From an uncultured Prevotella sp. (GTDB taxonomy: Bacteria; Bacteroidota; Bacteroidia; Bacteroidales; Bacteroidaceae), in assembly GCA_937916075.1 (NCBI GenBank), contig CALGHW010000325.1, positions 1 through 5,732 of the forward strand: 5,732 nucleotides of DNA, read 5' to 3'. The number at the start of each line of letters is the position of its first letter. The stretch's first letter is position 1. The notes under the pieces are model-generated. The model was given only the letters and a program-made list of their open reading frames with translations, did not search any database and was not told the origin of the DNA. Position numbers and translations under genes: made by a program. Of this stretch, positions 1 through 5,732 are shown in pieces.

Positions 1-1438
1 ATTCTTGTGACAGCTTCCATAAACCGAGCCCAGACAGTCCTTTCAATCCAATATTGTGGATGCTGACAGTAAGTTCATCCTTCATATCGGATAAGGGAAG
101 GTCTTGGAGGGAATTCCATGCTATGCGAGATACCACATTCAGTCTGCTTCCTTCGTGTAAGGTCTTGAAAAATTTATAATATTCAGCCATCTCTTTTTGT
201 CCTTTTTCTGTTGTTTCATTCAACAACTGATTGACAATGGAAGATTTCATTTCTTCCATCTGGGCAGACATCTCACTTCCGGAAAAGTCTTTAGGAACCA
301 AATTTGTACTGTACTCAAAGGCAGTCAAAAGTCCCAACCTGCCTGAAGAATAAGAGGTATCGTCTATCGCCGTAAATTCTTTTATGACCCTTTGCCGCAA
401 ATCATCAATGACCTCTGTTGTGACAAGTTCTTTGGCAATACCCTTGTTCAAACATTGACTGAAAAACACCAAGGCTCCCCCAATACCATACAGGAGTCCC
501 AATCGTTTTTCTTTCGATTCTTTTAGGACAGACTGGATGATAGACAGAATATCGATGTCAAAGGTATTCACATTTTTGTAAGATTGGAATAATATCGTGT
601 CCAGGGCATCTATTAATTCCTGTGAAACCTTAAGATTTATCTTCCTTGCGAAAAAGACTTGATGAGCCATGATAAGATTCAGGTCGTTTCTGTCAAGGAC
701 AGCCGGTCTGTTTCCATTTCTGTAATTCCAGGAGATATACCGTAAATTGTCATTGACTACAGCGTCTTTCCAAATACTGTTCATGATGACAGTTTGGGCA
801 AAATGCTCGTCAGCAATAAGGGTATCAAGAAAGTATTGTTCAATAAAGTCTTCCTGTGACACCAAATATTTGACACAGCCATGCTGAAGGCTCCACCAGG
901 CCGATCCCCAGTAGATGTCACAGTCGGGCAAGGTACGCTCCGCACCTTCTTTCTTTTGTTGTTCTATTTCTTTTTCATAAGCCTCATTGTCTTTTTGACT
1001 GGCGTGTATATCATATTTTTCCACATGATGGAAATACTTCATCTTGTCCAGTTTATTTGATGTTTTAGGGATGATGAAATGCTGCAGAAAGTTCTTTCCA
1101 TTGTTTTCATGGAAGAACATTTTGAAATCATGCATATTCCTGACTAAGATATCTGTACCGCTAATAAGGTGGTAATAATCAAACGGACCTGCCTCCAAAG
1201 CTTTCTTGCATAGCAACAGTGTGGCCCTGACAATGCCATAGCCACCCCAATTAACAAGATACTCTTCTCCGACATACACAATTTTGTCCTCCGTCCGCAA
1301 TTTTTCTCTCTGCGTTTCTGTCAAAGGATTTCGCTTGTCCCAATGGATGAAGAAGGAGAAGTCTTCATCATATTTCCCCGTCTCATGCAAGATATGGTCC
1401 AGATTGCCATGTGCAATCATCAATACGGCATGCCTCAT
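1..1438 (-). CDS. GT14-family glycosyltransferase fused to a LanC-like C-terminal region (partial, C-terminus beyond window)
   Basis: The frame is open from the ATG at 1438-1436 to the window edge: 479 complete codons and no stop. Residues 1 to about 260 carry the landmarks of GT14 (core-2/I-branching, beta-1,6-GlcNAc-transferase-like; GT-A fold, inverting): an N-terminal MIAHGN strand, VNWGGYGIVRA at 62-72, YYHLISGTDILVRN at 88-101, GSAWWSLQHGCVKYL at 178-192, DEHFAQTVIMNS at 210-221 (its Glu is the expected catalytic base) and LRYISWNYRNG at 232-242. This family transfers a sugar from a nucleotide-sugar donor; donor and acceptor cannot be read here. A typical bacterial GT14 would end near residue 270-290, but this frame continues for at least 190 residues that look alpha-helical. 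They include LGLLYGIGGALVFF at 313-326, SSGRLGLL at 364-371 and HNIGLKGLSGLGLWKL at 461-476, resembling the GxxxG hairpins of LanC-like alpha-toroids. The Cys/His zinc ligands of LanC would lie off-window. There is no signal peptide, so it is probably cytoplasmic. It starts one base after the barrel gene's stop (TGA-T-ATG), implying translational coupling. The GT14 call is strong; the LanC-like call is moderate. Confidence 0.85.
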   Translation of the reverse strand, partial: MRHAVLMIAHGNLDHILHETGKYDEDFSFFIHWDKRNPLTETQREKLRTEDKIVYVGEEYLVNWGGYGIVRATLLLCKKALEAGPFDYYHLISGTDILVRNMHDFKMFFHENNGKNFLQHFIIPKTSNKLDKMKYFHHVEKYDIHASQKDNEAYEKEIEQQKKEGAERTLPDCDIYWGSAWWSLQHGCVKYLVSQEDFIEQYFLDTLIADEHFAQTVIMNSIWKDAVVNDNLRYISWNYRNGNRPAVLDRNDLNLIMAHQVFFARKINLKVSQELIDALDTILFQSYKNVNTFDIDILSIIQSVLKESKEKRLGLLYGIGGALVFFSQCLNKGIAKELVTTEVIDDLRQRVIKEFTAIDDTSYSSGRLGLLTAFEYSTNLVPKDFSGSEMSAQMEEMKSSIVNQLLNETTEKGQKEMAEYYKFFKTLHEGSRLNVVSRIAWNSLQDLPLSDMKDELTVSIHNIGLKGLSGLGLWKLSQE

Positions 1439-1439
1439 A

Positions 1440-4301
1440 TCATTTCTTTTTAGGATGTTTGGTCAAGTTGTAAGCCATGCTGAGCATGGCATAGCGGCGG
1501 AGAGAGTTACGGTATACCTCGGTCTGCATCTGGGTGTTGAGCGTGTACTGCACGCTATTGGACTGATTGAGGATATCAAACACTTCCAGCTTGACGTAGA
1601 GCCGGTTTTTCAGCAGCGACTTCTTGATATAGGCTGACCATATAAAGTCTGTAGTATTGAAATTATGGTCTTGGTAACCGCAATGGATATAGGTGTTCAA
1701 GCGGCTCTCGGCTTCCATCTTCCAGGGCAGCGGCACACGGGCACGAAGCTCTACCTTGATGTCAAACAGATTCATGGTGCGGCTGATGGGACTTTCTGAA
1801 TGCATATACTGTGCCGTGGCGTTTATATTATATACTGGCAAGTAATTGCCTTTATAGAACATATAGTCTATCTTCTCGCTGACACTGGTGTTGCGTACCG
1901 TATTGCGGAAGCTATTGCCCGTGGCATCTTGTCCTGACAGGTCTACATTGTGATAATAGTTGACCGAGGTGCGACTGGTAAGTTTTCCCTTCATTTTGGC
2001 TTGCGGAAACTGGTAGTCGAAGGTCATGCCTGCCTGCCAATTGCCGTTGATAGTTTGTGGACGGTAGGTGCGCACGCCTGTCCCTGCATCATAGGTCATT
2101 GCCTGGCAGAGGGCATTGTCTCTCTTTTGGGCATAGAGGGATAGGCTGGCGAACTTCAGTTTCTCATAATTGTCCATGTACAGCCGAGTGTACAGGTTGT
2201 GAATGGTGGAGGCCTGGAGGTTGGCATTGCCCATACGCACAATCAGCGGTGTGGCATCGTCACGGTAATCAAGTGTCTGCAAGAGGTCTGGCTGACGGTA
2301 TTGCAGGTTGTATTTCAGCTCCAATCCCCTTTCTTTTCTATCCTTCTTCCTTTTAGCTTTCAAGGTGGCGTAAGGCTCCACATACAGTTTATGGCGCACG
2401 GCAACCGTGTCGACAGTTCCTCGTTGATAGCCCAACCGGTTGTTGGCAAAGAATAGCGGCAGCCCAAATTCCACTTGCAGCCAGTTCCGCGAATGGTCAA
2501 AGGAGAGGACTGTGCGTTGCTGGCGGTCTAAGCGGTTGGAGTGATAGCTGTTGACAAGGTTGAGATACTGTGTCGCCCCATCGGAAACCGACGGCAGAAG
2601 GTCAATGTCCTTACCGTCCCATTCAGTGGCTTCCAGGTCGTAGAATGGCCGGTGACTGCCGGTATAATCCTGGGTATAGTCATAAGAGAGGTTGATGCCT
2701 GTTAAGCCACCGCCCAAGAATCCCCGCAGCACATAACTGTAGCTTGCTCCCAAATGATAACGATAACGGTCGGTCGGGTTCTCACTGTATTTGTAGCGGT
2801 GTTGTAAGGTGTTGTTTACGGTGTTGTCGTAGTCGTCAAGACTCCGGTTCAGAGAACTGCCATAATAGGCATCTCCGTTGACGGTGAGCCTGTCCTGGGT
2901 GTTCTTGGGGCGATAGGACAGTTCGAAACCTGTGCCTGTGTTCCAACTGTGCCCTTTACTCAGCGCATTGTTCCGGAGCGTGGAGGTAACGTATCGCCGA
3001 TATAACCCTGATTGAGCCATCGGGGAGAACACGCTGTCGAGCAGTTCGCCTCGATACTTTTCTTCCAACATCATATTGAGGTCGGCGCTGAGCAGACCCG
3101 ACTGATTGTCATAATGGTGATAGTTGGCATAGGGTGACACTTGGATAAAGATACCCGTCTTGGGGGTCAGTTGCAACTTGGCATAACTGTTCACATCCGT
3201 CTGACGAGCCGTCTGGTGATAGGCTTTCTTTTGGAAAATGTCTCCTGTAGGGTAGAACTCGATAGACGAGGTGTATTCCTCCTGGGTTGACTTGTGATGG
3301 GTGGCGGTCACATTGCCGTTGACAGAATAGCGTTTGTATTTGTCATTCACGTCTATATCCACTCCTCCCTTGACCGATCGGTGGAGGCCGTCGCTCAGAC
3401 GGTTTTCGTTCCACCGTCCAGAGTTGACATAGCTGTAGTCATCCCCCAGGTCGTTGAGGTCAGCAAAGAGGGCTATCCGTGACTGCTTGCTGAAACGCAT
3501 CAAGAACAAGCGTCCCATATAGTGGTCGTCGGTGCCATACCCCCCTTCCACACTGCCCATCCAGCCTATGCTGTATTGCTTCTTGAGGTTTACGTCCATC
3601 ACCGTGGGCAGTTCACGTCCTGTCTTGTCCATGCCCAAGGCCATGTCACGGTCCGACTGTCGCTCATACACCTTGATATTTTTGATAGTATAGGCCGGCA
3701 GGTTGTCCAGGGCCATCTTGGGATTGCCCCGGAAGAAATCGTTGCCATTCAGCATCAAACTGCTGATTTTCTTGCCGTTCACGAATATCTGGCCGTCACG
3801 GTCGATAGTGGTACCCGGAAGCACCCTTACCAGCTGGTCAAGCATAGAGCCTTCGGGCAGGTTAAAGGCGTCGGCATTATAGATGATGGTGTCTCCGTGG
3901 TGTATCATCTTAACTTGTGTTGGCTTAATGACGACCTCACCCAAATGGACAGTCCGTGAATAGATTTTTTTTAAATAGATTTTACCCAATTCCTCAAAGG
4001 TCTTGCGGTATTTCTGATACACCAACCTCTTCCTGATATACAACGGTTCGTAATCTTTGCGGGTGAACTTGAGGATGTAGTCACCAGGAAGGACATCTGT
4101 CCCTTCATAAAAATTCCACATTCCATGCGATTTCGATTGAAACCTATAAGCCACCGTGCTGTCAGGACGCATCACTTCCATCAACACACTGTCAAGTTCC
4201 TCTCCGGTAAAGAAGTCTCCTACAGTGCCTCGGATATATACACTTTGTGCTTGAGAGGAAATGGATAGCAGAAGGGTAAAGAATAGAGGTTGTAGTTTCA
4301 T
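1440..4301 (-). CDS. Outer-membrane beta-barrel protein with carboxypeptidase-regulatory-like N-terminus (TonB-receptor-like family)
   Basis: A 953-residue exported protein. Residues 1-19 are a signal peptide (MKLQPLFFTLLLSISSQAQ). About 20-110 form a carboxypeptidase-regulatory-like beta-sandwich (VYIRGTVGDFFTGEELDSVL, then the GDYILKFTRKDYEPLYIRK stretch). About 118-240 resemble a TonB-receptor plug: VHLGEVVIKP, DTIIYNADAFNLPEGSMLDQ, LPGTTIDRDGQIFVNGKKI and IKNIKVYERQSD. The rest is a long run of alternating Tyr/aromatic beta strands typical of the OMP_b-brl_3 kind of barrel, ending YNLTKHPKKK. Such proteins sit in the Bacteroidota outer membrane; transport cargo is unknown for most. No SusD-like partner is next to it. 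The frame also has an ATG at 4343, but the ATG at 4301 is preferred because it places the signal peptide at the N-terminus and follows an A-rich leader (AAAAAAGAATCAATT). The gene is visibly more GC-rich than its neighbours. It is followed immediately by the glycosyltransferase gene, so the two are probably co-expressed and functionally linked. Confidence 0.9.
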   Translation of the reverse strand: MKLQPLFFTLLLSISSQAQSVYIRGTVGDFFTGEELDSVLMEVMRPDSTVAYRFQSKSHGMWNFYEGTDVLPGDYILKFTRKDYEPLYIRKRLVYQKYRKTFEELGKIYLKKIYSRTVHLGEVVIKPTQVKMIHHGDTIIYNADAFNLPEGSMLDQLVRVLPGTTIDRDGQIFVNGKKISSLMLNGNDFFRGNPKMALDNLPAYTIKNIKVYERQSDRDMALGMDKTGRELPTVMDVNLKKQYSIGWMGSVEGGYGTDDHYMGRLFLMRFSKQSRIALFADLNDLGDDYSYVNSGRWNENRLSDGLHRSVKGGVDIDVNDKYKRYSVNGNVTATHHKSTQEEYTSSIEFYPTGDIFQKKAYHQTARQTDVNSYAKLQLTPKTGIFIQVSPYANYHHYDNQSGLLSADLNMMLEEKYRGELLDSVFSPMAQSGLYRRYVTSTLRNNALSKGHSWNTGTGFELSYRPKNTQDRLTVNGDAYYGSSLNRSLDDYDNTVNNTLQHRYKYSENPTDRYRYHLGASYSYVLRGFLGGGLTGINLSYDYTQDYTGSHRPFYDLEATEWDGKDIDLLPSVSDGATQYLNLVNSYHSNRLDRQQRTVLSFDHSRNWLQVEFGLPLFFANNRLGYQRGTVDTVAVRHKLYVEPYATLKAKRKKDRKERGLELKYNLQYRQPDLLQTLDYRDDATPLIVRMGNANLQASTIHNLYTRLYMDNYEKLKFASLSLYAQKRDNALCQAMTYDAGTGVRTYRPQTINGNWQAGMTFDYQFPQAKMKGKLTSRTSVNYYHNVDLSGQDATGNSFRNTVRNTSVSEKIDYMFYKGNYLPVYNINATAQYMHSESPISRTMNLFDIKVELRARVPLPWKMEAESRLNTYIHCGYQDHNFNTTDFIWSAYIKKSLLKNRLYVKLEVFDILNQSNSVQYTLNTQMQTEVYRNSLRRYAMLSMAYNLTKHPKKK

Positions 4302-4330
4302 AATTGATTCTTTTTTCGTTTTGTATGGTA

Positions 4331-4338
4331 CAAAAATA
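4331..4338 (-). promoter_or_regulatory. Possible -7 element of a promoter for the barrel gene
   Basis: The minus strand reads TATTTTTG, an exact match to the Bacteroides -7 consensus TAnnTTTG, about 30 bases upstream of the chosen ATG at 4301. No good TTTG -33 element sits at the usual 19-21 base spacing (that area reads GACTTAAAGAGTAAAAAAAC), so the promoter is weaker than the one before the 120-residue gene. It could let the barrel and glycosyltransferase genes be transcribed independently of the hairpin upstream. Confidence 0.4.
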
Positions 4339-4377
4339 ACCATTTATTTTGTTTTTTTACTCTTTAAGTCTAAGAAA

Positions 4378-4432
4378 TTAAAGAAGTCTATACTCAAAAG
4401 AAATTTTTGTCCTTCATTATAGACTTCTTTAA
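4378..4432 (-). terminator. 15-bp perfect inverted repeat; possible terminator or attenuator hairpin
   Basis: The arm at 4378-4392 (TTAAAGAAGTCTATA) is exactly complementary to 4418-4432 (TATAGACTTCTTTAA), with a 25-base loop. It lies right after the truncated maturase reading frame, whose TAA stop (4431-4429) falls inside the arm. The stem is AT-rich with only three G/C pairs per arm and is followed on the minus strand by an AT-rich tract rather than a clean T run, so it is a weak match to a factor-independent terminator. A further direct copy of the arm core AAGTCTA occurs at 4366-4372. A scar or junction of a lost element is an alternative explanation. Confidence 0.5.
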
Positions 4433-4656
4433 AATTTCAGAGACGTACTTAGATAACAGGCAAATCCATTAAGAACAGAGCCTGTGACGAGATAGTCATA
4501 AAATGTAGGATGCTTGATACGTACTCCCTCTATATCTTCTTGAAGAAGCAAGACATAGAGTTCTGGCTGAAGTAAGGTCATCTTCTCCGACCGACAATTA
4601 TACAACAGTAAATTATCCTCCTTTTCAAGGATAAAATTATATTTGCTTAGTTTCAT
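4429..4656 (-). pseudogene. N-terminal remnant of a radical SAM/SPASM peptide maturase
   Basis: 75 codons. The opening MKLSKYNFILEKEDNLLLYN, followed by a LLQPELYVLLLQED stretch and HPTFYDYLV at 49-57, matches the N-terminal peptide-recognition segment common to Bacteroidales radical SAM peptide maturases, which start MKxSKYNxxxE..xxLLYN and continue with a helix ending at FYDYLV. Full members are roughly 400-500 residues and carry the CxxxCxxC iron-sulfur cluster motif after this segment. Here the frame diverges after about residue 60 (GFACYLSTSLKF) and stops, with no cluster motif or other remains of the enzyme in the next 127 bases. An intact enzyme would install a crosslink or other change on a ribosomal peptide; this remnant cannot catalyse that. 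It starts 26 bases after the 120-residue gene and shares its strand. It could survive as a small peptide-binding protein, since the kept part is the recognition segment, but decay is the simpler reading. Confidence 0.65.
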
Positions 4657-4682
4657 TAGGTCGTAATATTATCTTTATACAT

Positions 4683-5045
4683 TCACTCTTCCACAACAAT
4701 AACCCCTGCTATTCGTATCACTCTATTGGTTGCGGTACAGACTGTATACACCCCTGAACCATGCTCAGAAAGTTGATAGATTTGAGCTTCGTTTTTCATG
4801 ACATTTTCAATCGTTTCATACTTGCAGATTTTGCCATCCTTGTAGATGATAATATCCAACTTGTCAGTATCCCGTTTAAAGGTCATATCAAGACTTCCTG
4901 TCGTCTCATCATAAACGCCAGAGACATAGGTGTTGGAAACTGTATGTTGGTTCCCTTTGTTAACACTTTCCGAGTGGGGACAGACTTGTGCGCTTATTGC
5001 CATACACATCATTATTGTACAGGCAAAAATAATTGTTCTTTTCAC
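4683..5045 (-). CDS. Small secreted beta-rich protein (DUF3244-like), GTG start
   Basis: A 120-residue exported protein. Residues 1-20 are a signal peptide with a KR n-region and an AISAQ cleavage site; the mature part is about 100 residues. It has an Ig-like, beta-rich pattern: VSGVYDETTGSLDMTF at 41-56, LDIIIYKDGKICKYETI at 63-79, and SGVYTVCTATNRVIRIAGVIVV at 97-118. This resembles the DUF3244 kind of Bacteroidales secreted protein, whose function is unknown. The Tyr/Val-rich end also recalls C-terminal Ig-like sorting-type modules, so the assignment is tentative. The mature chain has three cysteines (22, 74, 103). The start is GTG at 5045: an in-frame TAA lies three codons upstream, and the next ATG codons (residues 12-13) would remove the positive n-region. 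It is the first gene of the minus-strand series and directly follows a consensus promoter. Its role is unknown; a substrate, chaperone or binding protein for the neighbouring modification genes is conceivable but unproven. Confidence 0.8.
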   Translation of the reverse strand: MKRTIIFACTIMMCMAISAQVCPHSESVNKGNQHTVSNTYVSGVYDETTGSLDMTFKRDTDKLDIIIYKDGKICKYETIENVMKNEAQIYQLSEHGSGVYTVCTATNRVIRIAGVIVVEE

Positions 5046-5079
5046 TATGATTTATGTTTTTAATTAATTTTTTCGAAGA

Positions 5080-5110
5080 CAAAAGTAATCATAAATAATG
5101 TTTCAGCAAA
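5080..5110 (-). promoter_or_regulatory. Bacteroides-type promoter of the minus-strand gene series
   Basis: On the minus strand, -33 TTTG (5110-5107) is followed by exactly 19 bases and then -7 TACTTTTG (5087-5080). This is a full match to the primary sigma factor consensus TTTG-N19-21-TAnnTTTG. Transcription would start near 5073-5075, giving a leader of about 30 bases before the GTG at 5045. It probably drives the 120-residue gene and the maturase remnant, and downstream genes if the hairpin at 4378-4432 is read through. Confidence 0.75.
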
Positions 5111-5171
5111 ATGCTAATAAACTGTCCGTTGCATTAAATCCTATATATTAATAAAGTAAAGTAAGAGAAAA

Positions 5172-5200
5172 ATTGTTCAATTTGCAACAAATTACTTTTG
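5172..5200 (+). promoter_or_regulatory. Possible promoter of the TPR lipoprotein gene
   Basis: TACTTTTG at 5193-5200 is an exact -7 match on the plus strand. The best -33 candidate is ATTG at 5172-5175, at a 17-base spacing that is shorter than usual. A start near 5206 would give a leader of about 105 bases. Poorer -7-like sequences nearer the gene (TACTTTTC 5253-5260, TAACTTTA 5273-5280) are alternatives. Confidence 0.35.
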
Positions 5201-5281
5201 TTTTTATCAATATACCAACAGCCATTTATTAACTTTTCTATGTTTTTCTCATTACTTTTCAGAAATTCTTATTAACTTTAC
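5191..5281 (+). repeat. Four spaced ATTA(A)CTTT-like motifs upstream of the TPR lipoprotein gene
   Basis: The plus strand carries ATTACTTTTG (5191-5200), ATTAACTTTTC (5228-5238), ATTACTTTTC (5251-5260) and ATTAACTTTAC (5271-5281), alternating between two forms. A further copy, ATTACTTTTGT, lies inverted at 5089-5079 within the divergent promoter. They could be repeated regulator sites or multiple -7-like sequences; in DNA this AT-rich, chance is also plausible. Confidence 0.25.
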
Positions 5282-5309
5282 AAAACTAAACTAATAAATA
5301 ATACGAAAA

Positions 5310-5732
5310 ATGAAACATTGGTCCTTTTGGGGATTTATCCTCTTTCTAACGACTCTCTTGAGTTGTCAAGAGCAAAGTAAAATCTATCCGAATTTAGAAA
5401 AGATAGATACATTATTACATCAAGAACATTCTGATTCTGCATACAGACTTATAGAACAAATAAATATGTCTATGTTGAAATCTAGACAAGATAGTGCTTA
5501 TTATTGTATGTTATTAACTTGGGGAAGATTTGTCAAATATATGAAATACACTCCTTACTCAGGTATAGATAAAAGCATATCTTATTACAAGAAAAAAAAT
5601 GACAAAAGCAAATTAGCACTCTCGTATGCAATCAAAGGAGGTGCTATTTATGAAACAGGAAATATTAGAGAAGCGATAAGAAATTTGAAAGAGAGTGAGA
5701 AATTGGCGATTTTATTAAATGACATTTTTCTT
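5310..5732 (+). CDS. TPR-like lipoprotein, probable N-terminus of a Bacteroidales TPR sensor/regulator (partial)
   Basis: Open from the ATG at 5310 to the window edge, 141 codons, divergent from the other genes. Residues 1-19 form a lipoprotein signal (MKHWSFWGFILFLTTLLSC) with lipobox LLSC and lipidated Cys19. The following helices have TPR character: LEKIDTLLHQEHSDSAYRLIEQI at about 29-51, a DSAYYCMLL helix at 61-69, SISYYKKKNDKSKLALSYAIKG at about 88-109 and IYETGNIREAIRNLKESEKLA at about 112-132 (a good TPR match). The layout (lipobox, DSA-x-x-L helix, YYKK-x-x-D, then G-x-IY-x-x-GN-x-x-EAI) is typical of Bacteroidales TPR proteins that often continue to a transmembrane helix and a C-terminal helix-turn-helix or coiled coil. 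That end is off-window, so regulator status is inferred. The gene is strikingly AT-rich. The leader before the ATG is A-rich (AATACGAAAAA), with no Shine-Dalgarno site. Such genes beside small exported proteins may sense envelope conditions or the locus product. Confidence 0.8.
   Translation, partial: MKHWSFWGFILFLTTLLSCQEQSKIYPNLEKIDTLLHQEHSDSAYRLIEQINMSMLKSRQDSAYYCMLLTWGRFVKYMKYTPYSGIDKSISYYKKKNDKSKLALSYAIKGGAIYETGNIREAIRNLKESEKLAILLNDIFL

Noticed and set aside
1435..1443. ATG overlapping the barrel gene's stop as start of the glycosyltransferase
   Set aside because: That frame reads ATG ATA TGA and stops at once; the ATG at 1438 opens the real frame.
1284..1637. Plus-strand open frame of 117 codons
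   Set aside because: It spans the junction of two well-supported minus-strand genes and its translation shows no family features; it is an antisense shadow.
1950..3959. Several plus-strand open frames of 62-145 codons inside the barrel gene
   Set aside because: All are antisense to a long frame with clear signal peptide, plug and barrel character, and their translations are compositionally odd.
4302..4343. Upstream ATG extending the barrel protein by 14 residues
   Set aside because: The extension would bury the signal peptide behind MVIFVPYKTKKESI and would overlap the likely -7 element at 4331-4338.
4378..4432. Inverted repeat as a phase-variable invertible promoter
   Set aside because: The 25-base spacer is far shorter than Bacteroides invertible promoter segments and contains no promoter-like TAnnTTTG in either orientation.
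4761..5063. Plus-strand open frame of 100 codons opposite the small secreted protein
   Set aside because: The minus-strand frame has a signal peptide and a consensus promoter; the plus-strand frame has neither.
4302..5309. Search for a short GG-leader RiPP precursor gene in the gaps
   Set aside because: No small frame with a leader-like start and a double-glycine site was seen in 4302-4428, 4657-4682 or 5046-5309.

Overview
The window looks like Bacteroidales DNA (Bacteroides, Prevotella or a relative). The evidence is a large outer-membrane barrel protein with a carboxypeptidase-regulatory-like N-terminus, a small secreted protein with an AQ-type signal cleavage site, a TPR lipoprotein, A-rich leaders without Shine-Dalgarno sites, and promoters fitting the Bacteroides -33 TTTG / -7 TAnnTTTG pattern. 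No rRNA, tRNA, CRISPR array or intact insertion sequence was seen.

Bases 1-5045 hold a minus-strand gene series, read from right to left. It starts with a small secreted beta-rich protein (5045-4683), preceded by a near-perfect promoter. Next, 26 bases on, is a 75-codon remnant matching the N-terminus of a radical SAM/SPASM peptide maturase (4656-4429). It stops inside a 15-bp inverted repeat (4378-4432). Then comes a 953-residue outer-membrane beta-barrel protein (4301-1440) with a possible promoter of its own. One base after its stop begins a large protein that runs off the left edge (1438-1). This last gene is a GT14-type (core-2/I-branching) glycosyltransferase whose reading frame continues into a helical region with GxxG repeats resembling a LanC-type cyclase toroid. 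It is the most unusual item here.

Bases 5046-5309 are an AT-rich divergent intergenic region. It contains the minus-strand promoter and a set of ATTA(A)CTTT-like motifs. From 5310 rightwards a plus-strand gene encodes a lipoprotein with a TPR-like region, cut by the window edge; it resembles the N-termini of Bacteroidales TPR sensor/regulator proteins.

Taken together, a peptide-maturase remnant, a GT14-LanC-like fusion, an outer-membrane barrel and a small exported protein suggest a decayed or rearranged peptide-modification (RiPP-like) locus, possibly making or handling a glycosylated peptide. The domain identities are read from motifs by eye. The pathway interpretation is inference, and no classical double-glycine precursor peptide is visible.
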